Below are positions 18,099 to 28,718 of a stretch of 58,931 nucleotides of DNA, piece after piece. The first letter of the stretch is position 1. Each line of letters opens with the position of its first letter. The DNA is from Pseudoalteromonas sp. S2755. GTDB lineage: Bacteria; Pseudomonadota; Gammaproteobacteria; Enterobacterales; Alteromonadaceae. The DNA is taken from contig NZ_PNDS01000029.1 in NCBI RefSeq assembly GCF_005886535.1, positions 1 to 58,931 of the forward strand. The letters are read 5' to 3'. The position numbers and the translations under genes are program-made. Below the pieces are notes generated by a model. It was given only the letters and a program-made list of their open reading frames with translations, was not told where the DNA came from and searched no databases.

Positions 18099-20157
18099 TT
18101 TCACGCTCTTTTCTATTTTGCTCTTTCAAGAACTCTTCATACGTCGGTGGCAGAGTAAGCTTGTCGTCCCACTTAGGAAGGATTGGCGTATCTTCAAATG
18201 GCATTAACTCGATACCATCTTCTCTTTGTTTATGTTGCTCACCACGGATAAAGTTATATTTTGAATGGCTAATCTCGTTCATACTGCGGCTATCACGTAC
18301 AATAGTCGGACGGATAAAGACGAGTAAGTTACGTTTTTCCTTTTTAGTCCCTGTTGATCTAAACAGGTGACCTAACACTGGAATATCCCCTAATAGTGGT
18401 ACTTTAGACACACTTTCTTGAACGGTTTCGTCAATCAGACCACCTAAGATAACCATGCCGCCATCATCAGCGATAACCGTGGTATTGATAGCGCGTTTAG
18501 CCACTCGAATATCCACCGACGTCGCACCTTTCACGCTTGATACTTCTTGTTCTATCGTCAGTTGAACCGCTGAACCATCGTTAATCTGAGGGGTTACTTT
18601 TAATTTGATACCTACTTCTTGACGGTCTACCGTTTGGAATGGGTTTGAGTTATTGTCGTTTGCAGTAGAGCCAGTCACGATCGGTACTTCTTCACCGACG
18701 ATCATGGACGCTTCTTCGTTATCCATAGTCGTAACTGACGGTGTAGCTAGAATATTTGAGTTGGTATCCGTGGTTACTGCTTGAATGATTGCACCCCAAT
18801 CATTCTTCACAATACCAGCCGCCAGACCATTGATATTTTTCAGTAGGCCTGCCAAGCCGCTATAATCTCCGCGCTCGGTAGTCGTGGTATTAGATACATC
18901 ATTATCATCTGTTCCAACGATAGTTCCTTTAATCTCTCTATCGCGAGCTTGTTCAGCAGCAACAGCTAGTGAACCGATCGGAACGGTATTGCCATCATTA
19001 AACTGTAGCATCCCGCCTTTTTCAGAGATCCACTGTAAGCCAAGGTTAATCCCATCGGCTTCAGAAACCTCAACAACGATCGCTTCAACCAGTACTTGAG
19101 CTCGACGAATATCTAACTTTTTAATCACCTGAGTTAATGAGCGCATTGTATCTGGTTGTGCGGTAATCACCAGTGAGTTTGAGTCTTCGTGCGCCTCAAT
19201 ACTGGTTTCATTTTTGCTACTACTGCGAGTTCTTGCTTGCTGACCTGCAGCTTGTTCTTCTTCAATTGATTTACTCACGCCTTGAAGAACCTTAACCAAG
19301 TCTTCCGCTTTTGCGTAATTCAGATAGAAAACCTGAGTATTGCCCTGAGATTGTAATTCATCATCTAAACGCTTGATGAGTTCAGCCGCGCGACTACGTG
19401 CCTGTGATTCACCGCTAACAATCACACTGTTGGTTCGAGTGTCTGACACAATTTTCGGGATAAGGAAGTCTGGTACACCGCCTTTCCCTGAGTCTTGGAA
19501 AATCTTTTCAACGACTTTAACAACATCTTCAGCAGTGGCATGCTTCAGCTTAACGATATCAACACGCTTATCGCCCGCTTGGTCAACCGTTTTGATAATA
19601 TCAACAAGGCGATTCACCGAGGATGCATGGCCGGTTAGCATCATCACGTTTGCTGAATTTAGATTGGTTACGTGACCACCATCTTTTTGGTCACTGAATT
19701 GACGAATAAGTGGACCAAGCTCTTGCACACTAACGTTCTTCACGCGAACAACGCGTGTTACCATTACGTCACCATTCCCTAGCTCTTCACCAGATACCAA
19801 AGGCACGTTCGACTTTTTACCATCAGAACTACGAACCACCTTAAGTACACCGCTATCCATTTCAATAACTGAATAACCATATACTTCAAGCACGTTTAAA
19901 AAGAACTGATAATACAGTTTTTCATCCATCAGCTCATAACTGCGAACATTGATATTACCGCGCACGTTAGGGTCTATGATGATAGTTTTATTCAGCTTAT
20001 CACTAACGATATTAATGAATTCATTAATATCAGTACCTTTGAAGTTCGCGGCATACTCAACCGCAGAAACAGAAAGTGAAATACCAGCAGCAATCAAGAG
20101 CGTTGCATACTTAGCTAACCCTTTTTTGGTTTTTGTGAGGTGTAGCTTTTTACCCAT
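18091..20157 (-). CDS. gspD: Type II secretion system secretin D
   Basis: The outer-membrane pore of the T2SS. The 688-aa precursor has a signal peptide (cleavage about residue 33), the N0 domain ([11 protein letters not shown]), three N1-N3 repeats, and a C-terminal secretin core with [19 protein letters not shown] and [10 protein letters not shown]. The C-terminal tail is charged and would be the docking place for a pilotin or AspS; neither is encoded in the window. There is no lipobox. It follows gspC by 27 bp. Confidence 0.97.
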   Translation of the reverse strand: MGKKLHLTKTKKGLAKYATLLIAAGISLSVSAVEYAANFKGTDINEFINIVSDKLNKTIIIDPNVRGNINVRSYELMDEKLYYQFFLNVLEVYGYSVIEMDSGVLKVVRSSDGKKSNVPLVSGEELGNGDVMVTRVVRVKNVSVQELGPLIRQFSDQKDGGHVTNLNSANVMMLTGHASSVNRLVDIIKTVDQAGDKRVDIVKLKHATAEDVVKVVEKIFQDSGKGGVPDFLIPKIVSDTRTNSVIVSGESQARSRAAELIKRLDDELQSQGNTQVFYLNYAKAEDLVKVLQGVSKSIEEEQAAGQQARTRSSSKNETSIEAHEDSNSLVITAQPDTMRSLTQVIKKLDIRRAQVLVEAIVVEVSEADGINLGLQWISEKGGMLQFNDGNTVPIGSLAVAAEQARDREIKGTIVGTDDNDVSNTTTTERGDYSGLAGLLKNINGLAAGIVKNDWGAIIQAVTTDTNSNILATPSVTTMDNEEASMIVGEEVPIVTGSTANDNNSNPFQTVDRQEVGIKLKVTPQINDGSAVQLTIEQEVSSVKGATSVDIRVAKRAINTTVIADDGGMVILGGLIDETVQESVSKVPLLGDIPVLGHLFRSTGTKKEKRNLLVFIRPTIVRDSRSMNEISHSKYNFIRGEQHKQREDGIELMPFEDTPILPKWDDKLTLPPTYEEFLKEQNRKEREND

Positions 20158-20184
20158 TATTCTAAAACTCCAAAATTAGTAACT

Positions 20185-21069
20185 TTACAGGCTAAACTGC
20201 ACATCCATCACCTGACCGTCTCGCTCGATCGTGATGTTTGCATCTGTGCTCGTTCTAAGTTCATTTATAGCTGACATAGCCTGTTTCATATCCGTAAGCT
20301 GAAACCCATTAATTGCGATTGCTAAATCATTCGCTTTAAGCCCCACCTGTTCGAACAATTCAGGATCCTTTCCAGGTGAGAGGCGATAGCCAATAACTTC
20401 GCCGTTACGCTGTTCCGGAGCAATCTTAATATAATCAAATAACTTGCCTGGATCGCTGAGCAATTCCTGGCGACGATTAGCTAGTTCATTTTGAGGTGGG
20501 GTCGGTGAAGTTGTACTGTTGACAATTTTCTTTGGCTTTGTTGGCATCGCCACAGTGCGACTAAACTCTATGCCATCTAGCATCAGCGTTTCAAAACGCC
20601 CACTAACGTCCAAAATCACACGATCAGGCAGTACCCGGGCAAGCTTTGCACGAGTACCTGTGATTGGCGCATCAACAGAATAGGTCTCTTGACGCCCCTG
20701 AGATTCAATAATAGCAAGACCAGCGCCATCATCTTGGCTGACGGCTACGATACCAGTTAGCCTAACGTTAAGCGTTGTTTCTGGCGCATCAGAAACCACG
20801 GGCTGTGGTTTGGTATCAGACTTAGCATTTGCCTCACCAAACAAGTTTTGAGCGACAATTCCTTGGCTTGTGATACCGCTACTTGATTGACTATACAGTT
20901 GTGATGCGGGGAGCAAGGGTTGTGTTTGTGGCACAGGCCATAACAACCAAAATAATTGCGAAAAGAGAAACGCAACGTAAACAACCGACAGGACAACAAT
21001 GATACGACTCAATTTTGCATGAGGCAAACCAAGCCAAAACTTCTGAAGCTGTTGTAACTGTAATTCCAT
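20185..21069 (-). CDS. gspC: Type II secretion system protein C
   Basis: A 294-aa inner-membrane protein: cytoplasmic N terminus, one membrane helix (about 22-44), a homology-region domain that contacts GspD N0 (about 95-170), a Pro/Thr-rich linker and a C-terminal PDZ domain (about 205-294) with YRLSPGKDPELFEQVGLKANDLAI. It is the first gene of the operon. The operon promoter must lie in the 276-bp region up to hslR. Confidence 0.95.
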   Translation of the reverse strand: MELQLQQLQKFWLGLPHAKLSRIIVVLSVVYVAFLFSQLFWLLWPVPQTQPLLPASQLYSQSSSGITSQGIVAQNLFGEANAKSDTKPQPVVSDAPETTLNVRLTGIVAVSQDDGAGLAIIESQGRQETYSVDAPITGTRAKLARVLPDRVILDVSGRFETLMLDGIEFSRTVAMPTKPKKIVNSTTSPTPPQNELANRRQELLSDPGKLFDYIKIAPEQRNGEVIGYRLSPGKDPELFEQVGLKANDLAIAINGFQLTDMKQAMSAINELRTSTDANITIERDGQVMDVQFSL

Positions 21070-21345
21070 ATAATACTTTTCTTATTCTCTTGAACGCCCC
21101 AGTGTACCGCCTCGAAATTTTTTCAACAAGCGTGCATTTGTTAAACTTTTAATTAAATAGGTACACCGTAGGCCAATTAACTGAATCTAAACTTAACCTT
21201 GGAACATAGACACACGTATTAGTTCATTTTTTAGGTAAAGTGCGATTAACTCACAAGTTTAGTGCCTGTCATCTACTTTGTTTGCATAACGAAATATGCT
21301 AAATTTATCAGGTTAAATTTCACACTAGCAAATAGTTAACGAATT

Positions 21346-21756
21346 GTGACAAAACTCCAACAGGAAAACAACCAATCTGAACAGAAAGTTCGTATTGATA
21401 AGTGGTTATGGGCTGCTCGCTTTTACAAAACACGAGCGCTTGCCCGCGATATGGTCCAAGGTGGCAAAGTACATTACAACGGTCAGCGCTGTAAACCAAG
21501 TAAAACGGTTGAAGTCGGCGCGGTAGTGAAATTGGCCCAAGGATATGAAGAGAAAGAAGTAACCATACTCAAAATCATGGAAAAGCGACAAGCGGCTCCT
21601 ATCGCTCAAACTCTTTATGAAGAGTCTGAGGCGAGTATTGAAAAACGAACGCAAAACGCGTTGGCGCGCCAAAACAATAGCTTGTTTGCGCCTCGTCCCG
21701 CCACTAAGCCGGACAAGAAACAACGCCGTGAATTACTTAAATTGAAATCAAACTAG
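21346..21756 (+). CDS. hslR: Ribosome-associated heat shock protein Hsp15
   Basis: Binds free 50S subunits that carry nascent chains and helps recycle them. The 136-aa protein has an S4 RNA-binding domain (KVRIDKWLWAARFYKTRALA, about 14-33) with GGKVHYNGQRCKPSK, and a basic helical tail ending RRELLKLKSN. The start is a GTG at 21346; there is no ATG upstream of the S4 domain, and the ribosome binding site is weak, so the exact start is uncertain. hslO follows 11 bp downstream, as in E. coli. Confidence 0.94.
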   Translation: MTKLQQENNQSEQKVRIDKWLWAARFYKTRALARDMVQGGKVHYNGQRCKPSKTVEVGAVVKLAQGYEEKEVTILKIMEKRQAAPIAQTLYEESEASIEKRTQNALARQNNSLFAPRPATKPDKKQRRELLKLKSN

Positions 21757-21767
21757 GATTTTCATTG

Positions 21768-22613
21768 ATGCAGACTGATTTACTTCACCGTTATATTTTC
21801 GACAAGTTAGACGTACGTGGTGAGCTTGTACAAATAGAACAGACTTTTACTGACATCATTAGTGGTCACAACTACCCAGAGCCTGTACAGCAGCTATTAG
21901 GCGAGTTATTGGTTGCAACCAGTTTGCTTACCGCTACGCTAAAGTTTGAAGGTGACATTGCTGTCCAGCTTCAAGGTGATGGCCCAGTAAAATATGCGGT
22001 TATCAATGGTAATCACAAACAACAGATGCGCGGCGTAGCTAGGCTGCAATCTGAGGTTTCAGGATCATCTGTACCTGAGCTCATGGGCAAAGGGTATATG
22101 GTTATCACCATTACGCCGACAAAAGGCGAACGCTATCAAGGTATAGTTCCGCTTTCTAAAGGATCACTTGCTGAATGTTTAGAAGAGTACTTCGAGCAAT
22201 CAGAGCAATTGAAAACCCGTTTATGGTTTGCAACAAGCCTAGTTGGCGATAAAGTGAAAGCAGCAGGTCTGTTTTTACAAGTACTGCCTGTCAATAAAGA
22301 AAAGTCTGTTGCCGATTTCCAACATCTTGAAGCACTAAGCGATACGATTAAAGATGAAGAGCTACTAGATTTAGACGCCAATACCGTACTAACAAGACTG
22401 TATCACGAAGACAATCCTCAACTTTTTGAGCCACAAGCTATCTCGTTTGTATGTGGATGTAGCCGTGAAAAAACCGAGAGTGCGCTGGCCAATGTCGGAC
22501 TAGAAGCCTTGATGGAAGACTTGCAAAAACACGGCGAAGTCAATATTAGCTGTCATTACTGCTTGAAAAACTACGTTTTTAACGAGCAAGATATTAAATT
22601 GCTATTTAATTAA
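21768..22613 (+). CDS. hslO: Redox-regulated chaperonin Hsp33
   Basis: A cytoplasmic holdase switched on by oxidation. The 281-aa protein has the N-terminal chaperone domain and the four zinc-binding switch cysteines as CGC (229, 231) and CHYC (262, 265). I use the ATG at 21768; a TTG one codon earlier is possible, and an AGGA lies in range of both. It is co-transcribed with hslR. A clear terminator follows. Confidence 0.97.
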   Translation: MQTDLLHRYIFDKLDVRGELVQIEQTFTDIISGHNYPEPVQQLLGELLVATSLLTATLKFEGDIAVQLQGDGPVKYAVINGNHKQQMRGVARLQSEVSGSSVPELMGKGYMVITITPTKGERYQGIVPLSKGSLAECLEEYFEQSEQLKTRLWFATSLVGDKVKAAGLFLQVLPVNKEKSVADFQHLEALSDTIKDEELLDLDANTVLTRLYHEDNPQLFEPQAISFVCGCSREKTESALANVGLEALMEDLQKHGEVNISCHYCLKNYVFNEQDIKLLFN

Positions 22614-22642
22614 GTTGCGCTTTAGCCCTTAATTACAAAATG

Positions 22643-22668
22643 AAACCGCCATTTTTGGCGGTTTTTTT
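22643..22668 (+). terminator. Rho-independent terminator after hslO
   Basis: A 9-bp stem (22643-22651 with 22656-22664) and a run of T residues through 22668, about 30 bases after the hslO stop. It ends the hslR-hslO transcript. Confidence 0.9.
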
Positions 22669-22680
22669 ATGGCTATTGGG

Positions 22681-22726
22681 TGATACCGGTGTCATAAAAC
22701 ATACAAAAGTTATGACACCGGTATCA
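22681..22726. promoter_or_regulatory. Twin palindromic operator upstream of pckA
   Basis: Two 17-bp arms (22681-22697 and 22710-22726) are perfect inverted copies of one another around a 12-bp spacer. Each arm also contains its own near-palindrome TGAYACCGGTRTCA with a central CCGG. The two centres are 32 bp apart, close to three helical turns. The shape (14-bp palindrome, central CG, TGA/TCA ends) resembles LacI-family operators. It lies between the hslO terminator and pckA, about 150 bp before the pckA start, so it probably controls pckA. Which regulator binds is unknown. Confidence 0.6.
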
Positions 22727-22876
22727 TTGAAATTATTCAAGTTTTTTGACGTTTTTATGTAATTTTAAGCACTCTAAAGGCTCGAATATCTCAATTTCAT
22801 CTGTTACTATAAATTTAGCTAAGGGCAAAAGTACCCCAGAGCTATCCCGTTCAACTATCACTTTTTAGGTATAAAC

Positions 22877-24415
22877 ATGACTTCAAGCGCTACTCGTTTT
22901 GTCGATTTAACCGCAGCTGAACTTGTCGAACACGCTATCCGTCGTGGCGAGGGCACTTTAGCCGCAAATGGAGCTTTTGTTGCAAAAACTGGTCGTCGTA
23001 CTGGACGTTCACCAAACGACCGTTTCATCGTAAAAGAATCAAGCACAGAAAATGACATCCAATGGGGTAACGTAAACCGCCCATTCGAAGGTGCTAAGTT
23101 TGATGCTTTATGGGCTCGCGTAGAAGCGCACGTTCTTGAAAATGACCACTTCGTCTCTCACTTAGAAGTCGGTGCGGATCCAGAGCACTATTTACCAGTC
23201 GTTGTAACGACTGAAACTGCTTGGCATCACATTTTCGCTAAAAACATGTTTATCGAACCTAACTCTTATAACAAAACTGATTTACCTGAATGGCAGGTGA
23301 TGAACGTTCCTTCTTTTGTTTGTGATCCTGAGCGTGATGGCACAAACAGCGATGGTACCGTTATCATCAACTTTGCACAGCGCAAAGTGCTAATCGCAGG
23401 TATGCATTACGCCGGTGAAATGAAGAAGTCGATGTTCTCTGTACAAAACTTCTTACTACCAGCAAAAGGTGTGCTACCTATGCACTGTAGTGCAAACGTA
23501 GGTGAAGCTGGTGATACAACGTTATTCTTTGGTCTATCAGGAACAGGTAAAACTACGCTTTCTGCGGATCCTAAGCGTTTTCTTATCGGTGATGATGAGC
23601 ACGGTTGGGCACCTGGTAGCGTATTCAACATTGAAGGCGGTTGTTACGCGAAATGTATCGACCTGTCACAAAAGAACGAGCCAGTTATTTGGGATGCAAT
23701 CCGTTTCGGTACTATTTTAGAAAACGTCGTGCTAGATGAAACGCGTACTCCTGATTATACCGATTCAAGCTTAACGCAAAATACGCGTGCAGCTTACCCA
23801 CTTGAGCATGTTGAAAAACGTAAAGTTGAAAACCGCGCGGGCGAGCCTCGTGCAGTTGTATTCTTGACTTGTGACGTGAGCGGCGTATTACCTCCAGTTT
23901 CAATCCTAAGCGAAGAAGCTGCGGCTTATCACTTCCTTAGTGGCTACACGGCGAAAGTAGGCTCAACTGAGATTGGTTCAACTTCTGATATCGAATCAAC
24001 TTTCTCAACTTGTTTTGGTGCTCCTTTCTTCCCGCGTCCAGCAGGCGTGTACGCTGAGCTACTAATGAAACGTGTGCGTGAGTTTGGCGCTAAAGTTTAC
24101 CTAGTAAACACAGGTTGGACTGGTGGCCCTTATGGCATTGGTAAACGTTTTGACATTCCAACAACTCGCGCCGTGATTGATGCAATCGTAAACGATACAT
24201 TAGAGGGCGTTGATACACAGCACATTGAGGCACTAAATTTAGATGTACCAGTGGCAGTGGAAGGTGTTGATAGCAAGCTACTTAATCCAGTAAATACATG
24301 GCAAGATCAAGCTAAGTATGCTGAATATGCAGCTAAACTTGCAGCTGATTTCAAAGAAAACTTCGCTAAATACGATGTTTCTGAAGCAATCAAAGCAGCA
24401 GGTCCTCGCGGCTAA
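22877..24415 (+). CDS. pckA: Phosphoenolpyruvate carboxykinase (ATP)
   Basis: Converts oxaloacetate plus ATP to phosphoenolpyruvate, the first committed step of gluconeogenesis. The 512-aa protein has [10 protein letters not shown] (41-50), the P-loop GLSGTGKTT (219-227), the metal site [10 protein letters not shown] (about 235-244) and the [14 protein letters not shown] adenine-site block. The start ATG is preceded by a weak TTAGG. The upstream gap holds a twin palindrome that looks like an operator. A terminator follows. Confidence 0.97.
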   Translation: MTSSATRFVDLTAAELVEHAIRRGEGTLAANGAFVAKTGRRTGRSPNDRFIVKESSTENDIQWGNVNRPFEGAKFDALWARVEAHVLENDHFVSHLEVGADPEHYLPVVVTTETAWHHIFAKNMFIEPNSYNKTDLPEWQVMNVPSFVCDPERDGTNSDGTVIINFAQRKVLIAGMHYAGEMKKSMFSVQNFLLPAKGVLPMHCSANVGEAGDTTLFFGLSGTGKTTLSADPKRFLIGDDEHGWAPGSVFNIEGGCYAKCIDLSQKNEPVIWDAIRFGTILENVVLDETRTPDYTDSSLTQNTRAAYPLEHVEKRKVENRAGEPRAVVFLTCDVSGVLPPVSILSEEAAAYHFLSGYTAKVGSTEIGSTSDIESTFSTCFGAPFFPRPAGVYAELLMKRVREFGAKVYLVNTGWTGGPYGIGKRFDIPTTRAVIDAIVNDTLEGVDTQHIEALNLDVPVAVEGVDSKLLNPVNTWQDQAKYAEYAAKLAADFKENFAKYDVSEAIKAAGPRG

Positions 24416-24440
24416 ACCTAAGAAAGATTCCTTTATCAAA

Positions 24441-24466
24441 AGCGCCCCTTGTTTGGGCGTTTTTTT
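24441..24466 (+). terminator. Terminator after pckA
   Basis: Stem AGCGCCC (24441-24447) with GGGCGTT (24455-24461; one G-T pair) followed by a T-run to 24466, about 25 bases after the pckA stop. Confidence 0.85.
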
Positions 24467-24473
24467 GATCCAA

Positions 24474-24494
24474 AAACCCACTTGAAGTGGGTTT
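24474..24494 (-). terminator. Terminator after the 121-aa secreted protein gene
   Basis: A perfect hairpin AAACCCAC / GTGGGTTT (24474-24481 with 24487-24494). On the minus strand it is followed by TTTTTGG. It sits 25 bases after the stop of the minus-strand gene and back to back with the pckA terminator. Confidence 0.75.
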
Positions 24495-24519
24495 ATTGTT
24501 TTACGCTAAAGCTTTTTAA

Positions 24520-24885
24520 TCAATTACATAGCCGTTGCTCAGAAGCAAAGCGTCCTCTTTGGCCTTTATATGTTTTATAAAGCTTAGTCTTTGAGTATGC
24601 CTCAATTCGAAACTCAACAGGGTATATATAATTAAAATCAATATCATGATATACGTAAGTCAAGATACGACATTGTGAAGTGATATTAGCGACTTCGTCC
24701 GTGTCTATAATATACCGAAAGTACTGCTTAAACTCTGGAATAGACATAGATGCAGTGCCAATATCTCCATTAGCACTAATTTCGCCAAACTCACCAACTG
24801 TCACATTTTTTTCATTGGCATGTGCTTGATTGCTCATAGTTAAAGTTGCCACAAGTAAAGCAACTGCGGGTAATAGCTTATTCAT
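24520..24885 (-). CDS. Hypothetical secreted protein
   Basis: A 121-aa precursor with a clear signal peptide (MNKLLPAVALLVATLTMSNQ, cleavage near AHA-NE). The mature part is about 98 aa, tyrosine-rich, with two cysteines (in SQCRILTY and at the C terminus RLCN) that could pair in the periplasm. The spacing of aromatic residues suggests a compact beta fold. I do not recognise a family. It stands alone between pckA and the GNAT-like gene, with its own 252-bp upstream region and a terminator. Confidence 0.75.
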   Translation of the reverse strand: MNKLLPAVALLVATLTMSNQAHANEKNVTVGEFGEISANGDIGTASMSIPEFKQYFRYIIDTDEVANITSQCRILTYVYHDIDFNYIYPVEFRIEAYSKTKLYKTYKGQRGRFASEQRLCN

Positions 24886-25137
24886 ACAATTTTCCTTTTA
24901 TATTAAGTTAACTATCACCCAAAAGACTTACATAAATAAAACATTAAATCAACATATTGAAAACAGTAAAACGTTGCTTGGGAAATCGAACTTACTCTTC
25001 AGTAGTGCACAATAGGAACTGAATTCAGCTTAGTAAATATTAAGAAAAAAGGAGATATATCATAAAGTTAAACCAGCTTAATCGGCTAAGACCTTTTGAC
25101 AGACTTAGAAGCAATAACACATATCTAGCGACGGTAC

Positions 25138-25872
25138 TTATCCTCGCCCTAACACACCAGATACTCTACTCGATAATATTTTCTTTAGTGTTAAGATAAA
25201 TTGTGTAAGCGAAATAGGAATGATAACAACAAGCGCAGTCCCTTTATCAAAGTCGGGATTAACATTGCAGTAAAGTGCAATCTCAGTTTTGCTGCTTTCT
25301 CTAAAGCGTACAATTTCAGCCTCACTATAATTGGTTTTACGCCCAACGACCTTCAAACATCTTAAACCATTATAAGAACTTACCAAGCCACTCGGGTTGA
25401 TAGTGTCATAGAGCGTTGCTATCGCGCTATTTTGAGACAAGTTATTCGGATAGACTTCGGCGATATTTTTTGCCATAGCCCTAAACATAGCGGGACTAAG
25501 CATGGTATCTGCATATAACAGTTTTCTACGTGGGTTACGTATATAACGTTTTAATACCTCGATAAGAGAAAACCTAAAGGTACTGTTTTTCCCTCTAAAG
25601 TCAGGCAAAAAAGCAGCTGAAGCGCCAACAATACAAACGTCATTATTGCTATCATCAAAGGTCAATAAGCAATAGCCGACAATATCCCCGCCTGATAAAA
25701 ACAAACGGAGTCTACGCTTTGTACTTTCGCCTTTTTCAAAGTACTGAGTAAAATAATGCTCTACCTCTACATTGGAAAAGCTTGTCGCTATCACTCGCTT
25801 CAATTGGTTTAAATACGGCGTATCTAACATTCCCTTTTGATAGCTTAAATCCCTATGCTCTATCGTGCTCAA
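25138..25872 (-). CDS. Uncharacterised protein with possible GNAT acyltransferase fold
   Basis: A 244-aa cytoplasmic protein. Around residues 60-110 it has a strand-rich segment (LFLSGGDIVGYCLLTF) followed by FLPDFRGKNSTFRFSLIEVL, which looks like the acetyl-CoA-binding strand and RGxNS loop-helix of GNAT enzymes. The C-terminal half with TMLSPAMFRAMAKN is unlike standard small GNATs. It starts 24 bp after the envZ stop on the same strand, so it is likely the third gene of an ompR-envZ transcript. The substrate is unknown; the fold call is by eye. Confidence 0.7.
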   Translation of the reverse strand: MSTIEHRDLSYQKGMLDTPYLNQLKRVIATSFSNVEVEHYFTQYFEKGESTKRRLRLFLSGGDIVGYCLLTFDDSNNDVCIVGASAAFLPDFRGKNSTFRFSLIEVLKRYIRNPRRKLLYADTMLSPAMFRAMAKNIAEVYPNNLSQNSAIATLYDTINPSGLVSSYNGLRCLKVVGRKTNYSEAEIVRFRESSKTEIALYCNVNPDFDKGTALVVIIPISLTQFILTLKKILSSRVSGVLGRG

Positions 25873-25896
25873 CTTGCTCGCCCACTCTTTTGAAAA

Positions 25897-27210
25897 TCAT
25901 GCTTGCTCAAGTTTTCCTCGATAAGCAGGCAGTGATACCTCAGCAATCAGACCACCGCCATCTCGATTTCGCAGTCTTACTTTACCGCCGTGTGTGGTCA
26001 CGATACGCTTGATAATGGCAAGCCCTAAGCCACTCCCCTCACTACCTCTAGCCTGATCTCCCTGTTTAAATGGCTCGAATACAGACTCCAACTCTGACTC
26101 AGGAATACCAGGCCCTCTATCCATTACTTTTACGATAACAGCACGGTGCTTGGGGCTGTATTCTGTCGTCACCTCAATATCTTGTTCAGAATAACGGATC
26201 GCATTTTCAATCATATTAGTGAACACTCGCTTTAACGCGACAGCATTCATCATCACCGCTGGTAAGTATTCCTCAGCTTGCAAATGAATTGGTCGCTGAT
26301 GCTGCTGCTCTGCATGAACGACTTCTTCAATAACCGTGTTAACGTCATCCACCGACATTTCTGCACCATTGTGATGACGGAGATATTCAATGAATTGGTC
26401 GATAATCGCATTCATATCTTCAATATCATCGATTATTCCCTCGCGCAGGTAGTCTTCCTCATCCGACATCATTTCAGTGGCTAGACGAATCCGGGTTAAA
26501 GGTGTGCGTAAATCGTGTGACACACCAGCCATTAACAGTCGCCTATCACTTTCTAGGTCTGCGATCCCCTTAGACATTTTATTAAATGCCCGAGTCACCT
26601 CAATAACTTCTGTAGACCCTTCTTCAACAAGACGGGTTGAAAAGTCCCCGACTCCTACTCGACTAGCAGCAATTTGTAGTGATTTTAGCGGTTTATTTAG
26701 ATGCCTAGCAAAAAGCCACCCCCCTAACACACTTAAGAAACCAATACTGGAGAGGTAGAAAACTAAAAACTCCATTTTTGTTTCACTGAGTCCGCTAAGC
26801 GGCACTCTTACCCAATACCCTGGCGCTTGTGGTGGCTCAACCCAATAAACAACCGGATCTCCTTGGCTTATCCTGACTCGCGCAGAGCCATTAAGTTGCT
26901 CCGACATGCTACGAGACAGCAATGTATATTCTTTGGCCTGCCCCAGCCCATTTACATACGCCTCTCTTTGTGTCATCACCTCAATGCCGGTTATCTCAAA
27001 AAATTTGCGAGATAGTGTATTGTCAACTTCAACACCATCTTCCCAATCAATGAAGACCGTTTTAACCTGCTTAGCAAGCATCAGGTTCACTTGTTCAAAG
27101 GTTGGTTTGAAGACGTATAAGGTAACAGTAATGTAAGACACGACTTGATTTATCAATAGTAACGCGCCGACAAAGAAGACGGTTTGCCCGAATGCACTAC
27201 GAGGTAACAT
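25897..27210 (-). CDS. envZ: Osmosensory histidine kinase EnvZ
   Basis: An inner-membrane sensor kinase that phosphorylates and dephosphorylates OmpR. The 437-aa protein has membrane helices near 10-32 and 150-170, a periplasmic domain between them, a HAMP linker, the H-box [17 protein letters not shown] (His near 236), and the HATPase domain with N box NAIRYSE, DRGPGIP and GSGLGLAI. It follows ompR by 5 bp. The two-component pair is in the same order as in E. coli. Confidence 0.96.
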   Translation of the reverse strand: MLPRSAFGQTVFFVGALLLINQVVSYITVTLYVFKPTFEQVNLMLAKQVKTVFIDWEDGVEVDNTLSRKFFEITGIEVMTQREAYVNGLGQAKEYTLLSRSMSEQLNGSARVRISQGDPVVYWVEPPQAPGYWVRVPLSGLSETKMEFLVFYLSSIGFLSVLGGWLFARHLNKPLKSLQIAASRVGVGDFSTRLVEEGSTEVIEVTRAFNKMSKGIADLESDRRLLMAGVSHDLRTPLTRIRLATEMMSDEEDYLREGIIDDIEDMNAIIDQFIEYLRHHNGAEMSVDDVNTVIEEVVHAEQQHQRPIHLQAEEYLPAVMMNAVALKRVFTNMIENAIRYSEQDIEVTTEYSPKHRAVIVKVMDRGPGIPESELESVFEPFKQGDQARGSEGSGLGLAIIKRIVTTHGGKVRLRNRDGGGLIAEVSLPAYRGKLEQA

Positions 27211-27215
27211 GCTGG

Positions 27216-27935
27216 CTACTTCACGCCGTCAGGCACAAATACGTACCCAAGACCCCACACCGTTTGTATATAGCGAGGATTAGAGGCGTCATCTTCAATC
27301 ATACGACGCAAGCGCGAAACCTGAACATCAATACTGCGCTCAAGTGCACTATAATCACGCCCTCTAGCAAGGTTCATTAACTTATCTCGACTAAGCGGCT
27401 CTCGGGGATGACTCACCAGTGCTTTAAGTACCGCAAACTCACCTGAGGTCAATGAAATCGTCGCTTCTCCATGTTGCATCTCTCGCGTCGCTAAATTAAG
27501 GGTAAAGTTACCAAAGCTCACTTCGTTTTCTTCTGCAGCAGGCGCACCTGGCACTTCTTTGGCACGACGACGGAGAATGGCTTTTATTCGCGCCAACAGT
27601 TCTCTTGGGTTGAAGGGTTTTGGAATGTAATCATCAGCGCCAAGCTCAAGGCCAATAATACGGTCAACCTCATCACCTTTCGCCGTCAACATGACAATTG
27701 GGATCTCATTCTCTTTTTGTCTTAAACGACGACAGATGGAAAGGCCATCTTCTCCAGGAAGCATCAAGTCTAACACCATCAAGTGAAAGTTTTCGCGTTC
27801 AAGTAATCTATCCATTTGTTCAGAATTCGCTGCGCTGCGGACGATAAATCCTTGCTCTACGAGATAACGTTCTAACAGACTGCGCAAACGCATATCGTCA
27901 TCAACTACGAGCACTTTGGTGGTTTCATTTCCCAT
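27216..27935 (-). CDS. ompR: Osmolarity response regulator OmpR
   Basis: A 239-aa response regulator: receiver domain with VDDDMRLR (10-17), phosphoacceptor Asp in [13 protein letters not shown], and [11 protein letters not shown], followed by a winged-helix DNA-binding domain with [12 protein letters not shown] and the C-terminal [15 protein letters not shown]. It controls porin and envelope genes in relatives. Its promoter lies in the 214-bp divergent gap with greB. Confidence 0.97.
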   Translation of the reverse strand: MGNETTKVLVVDDDMRLRSLLERYLVEQGFIVRSAANSEQMDRLLERENFHLMVLDLMLPGEDGLSICRRLRQKENEIPIVMLTAKGDEVDRIIGLELGADDYIPKPFNPRELLARIKAILRRRAKEVPGAPAAEENEVSFGNFTLNLATREMQHGEATISLTSGEFAVLKALVSHPREPLSRDKLMNLARGRDYSALERSIDVQVSRLRRMIEDDASNPRYIQTVWGLGYVFVPDGVK

Positions 27936-28149
27936 TTATATTTCTTCTATTTATTAATTTACTAAAGCTTGCTGATCTGCGACATTTCGTGCACAAATCA
28001 TCATCCTGTTCATTTAACGCTCATGGCGATAATGAACCATGATATTATTATGCTTAAATATAATTGAATTTGGTGCTTTTCGACACCATACATTGATACT
28101 AGATTGTTACCGAACATTACAAGGGTTTAACCCAAAATACCTGAGAAAC

Positions 28150-28635
28150 ATGAAAACGAATTTGATCACGCCCGAAGGATACCGCCAACTGCAGCAAGAA
28201 CATGATCATCTGTGGTTTGAAAAGCGCCCAGAGATCACCAAAATTGTGAATTGGGCAGCGAGTTTAGGCGATCGCTCCGAAAATGCCGACTACACCTTCA
28301 ATAAACGCTTATTAAGGCAAATAGATAGACGGGTGCGCTTTTTACGAAAGCGTATGCCCGAACTAAAAGTCGTGGAATACAGTCCCGAACAAGAAGGTAA
28401 AGTATTTTTTGGCGCTTGGGTAGAAGTGGAAAGCGAAGAAGGCGAGGTTCGTGCATTTCGTATTGTTGGACCTGATGAGATATACGAGCGCAATGACTAC
28501 ATCTCCATCGATGCGCCAATGGCAAGGGCTTTACTAAGCAAACAAGTCGATGATGAAATTACGGTCACCACACCACACGGCCAAAGACTTTGGTATATCA
28601 ACCAAATCGAATATCGCAGAAACACCGAACAATGA
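28150..28635 (+). CDS. greB: Transcription elongation factor GreB
   Basis: Stimulates transcript cleavage in backtracked RNA polymerase. About 161 aa from the ATG at 28150, with the coiled-coil tip segment LGDRSENADYTFNKRLLR carrying the acidic residues and the C-terminal FKBP-like domain. The open frame extends 37 codons upstream without family similarity, so the ATG at 28150 is the better start; it has TGAGAA upstream. The neighbours ompR-envZ and tex are as in E. coli. Confidence 0.95.
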   Translation: MKTNLITPEGYRQLQQEHDHLWFEKRPEITKIVNWAASLGDRSENADYTFNKRLLRQIDRRVRFLRKRMPELKVVEYSPEQEGKVFFGAWVEVESEEGEVRAFRIVGPDEIYERNDYISIDAPMARALLSKQVDDEITVTTPHGQRLWYINQIEYRRNTEQ

Positions 28636-28718
28636 TAACATTGAACTAAATTTTGTTTGCCCGAGATGAGTATTATCTAGGCAGCACAGACCGATTAAGA
28701 AGAGTATAAGGATTTTGC

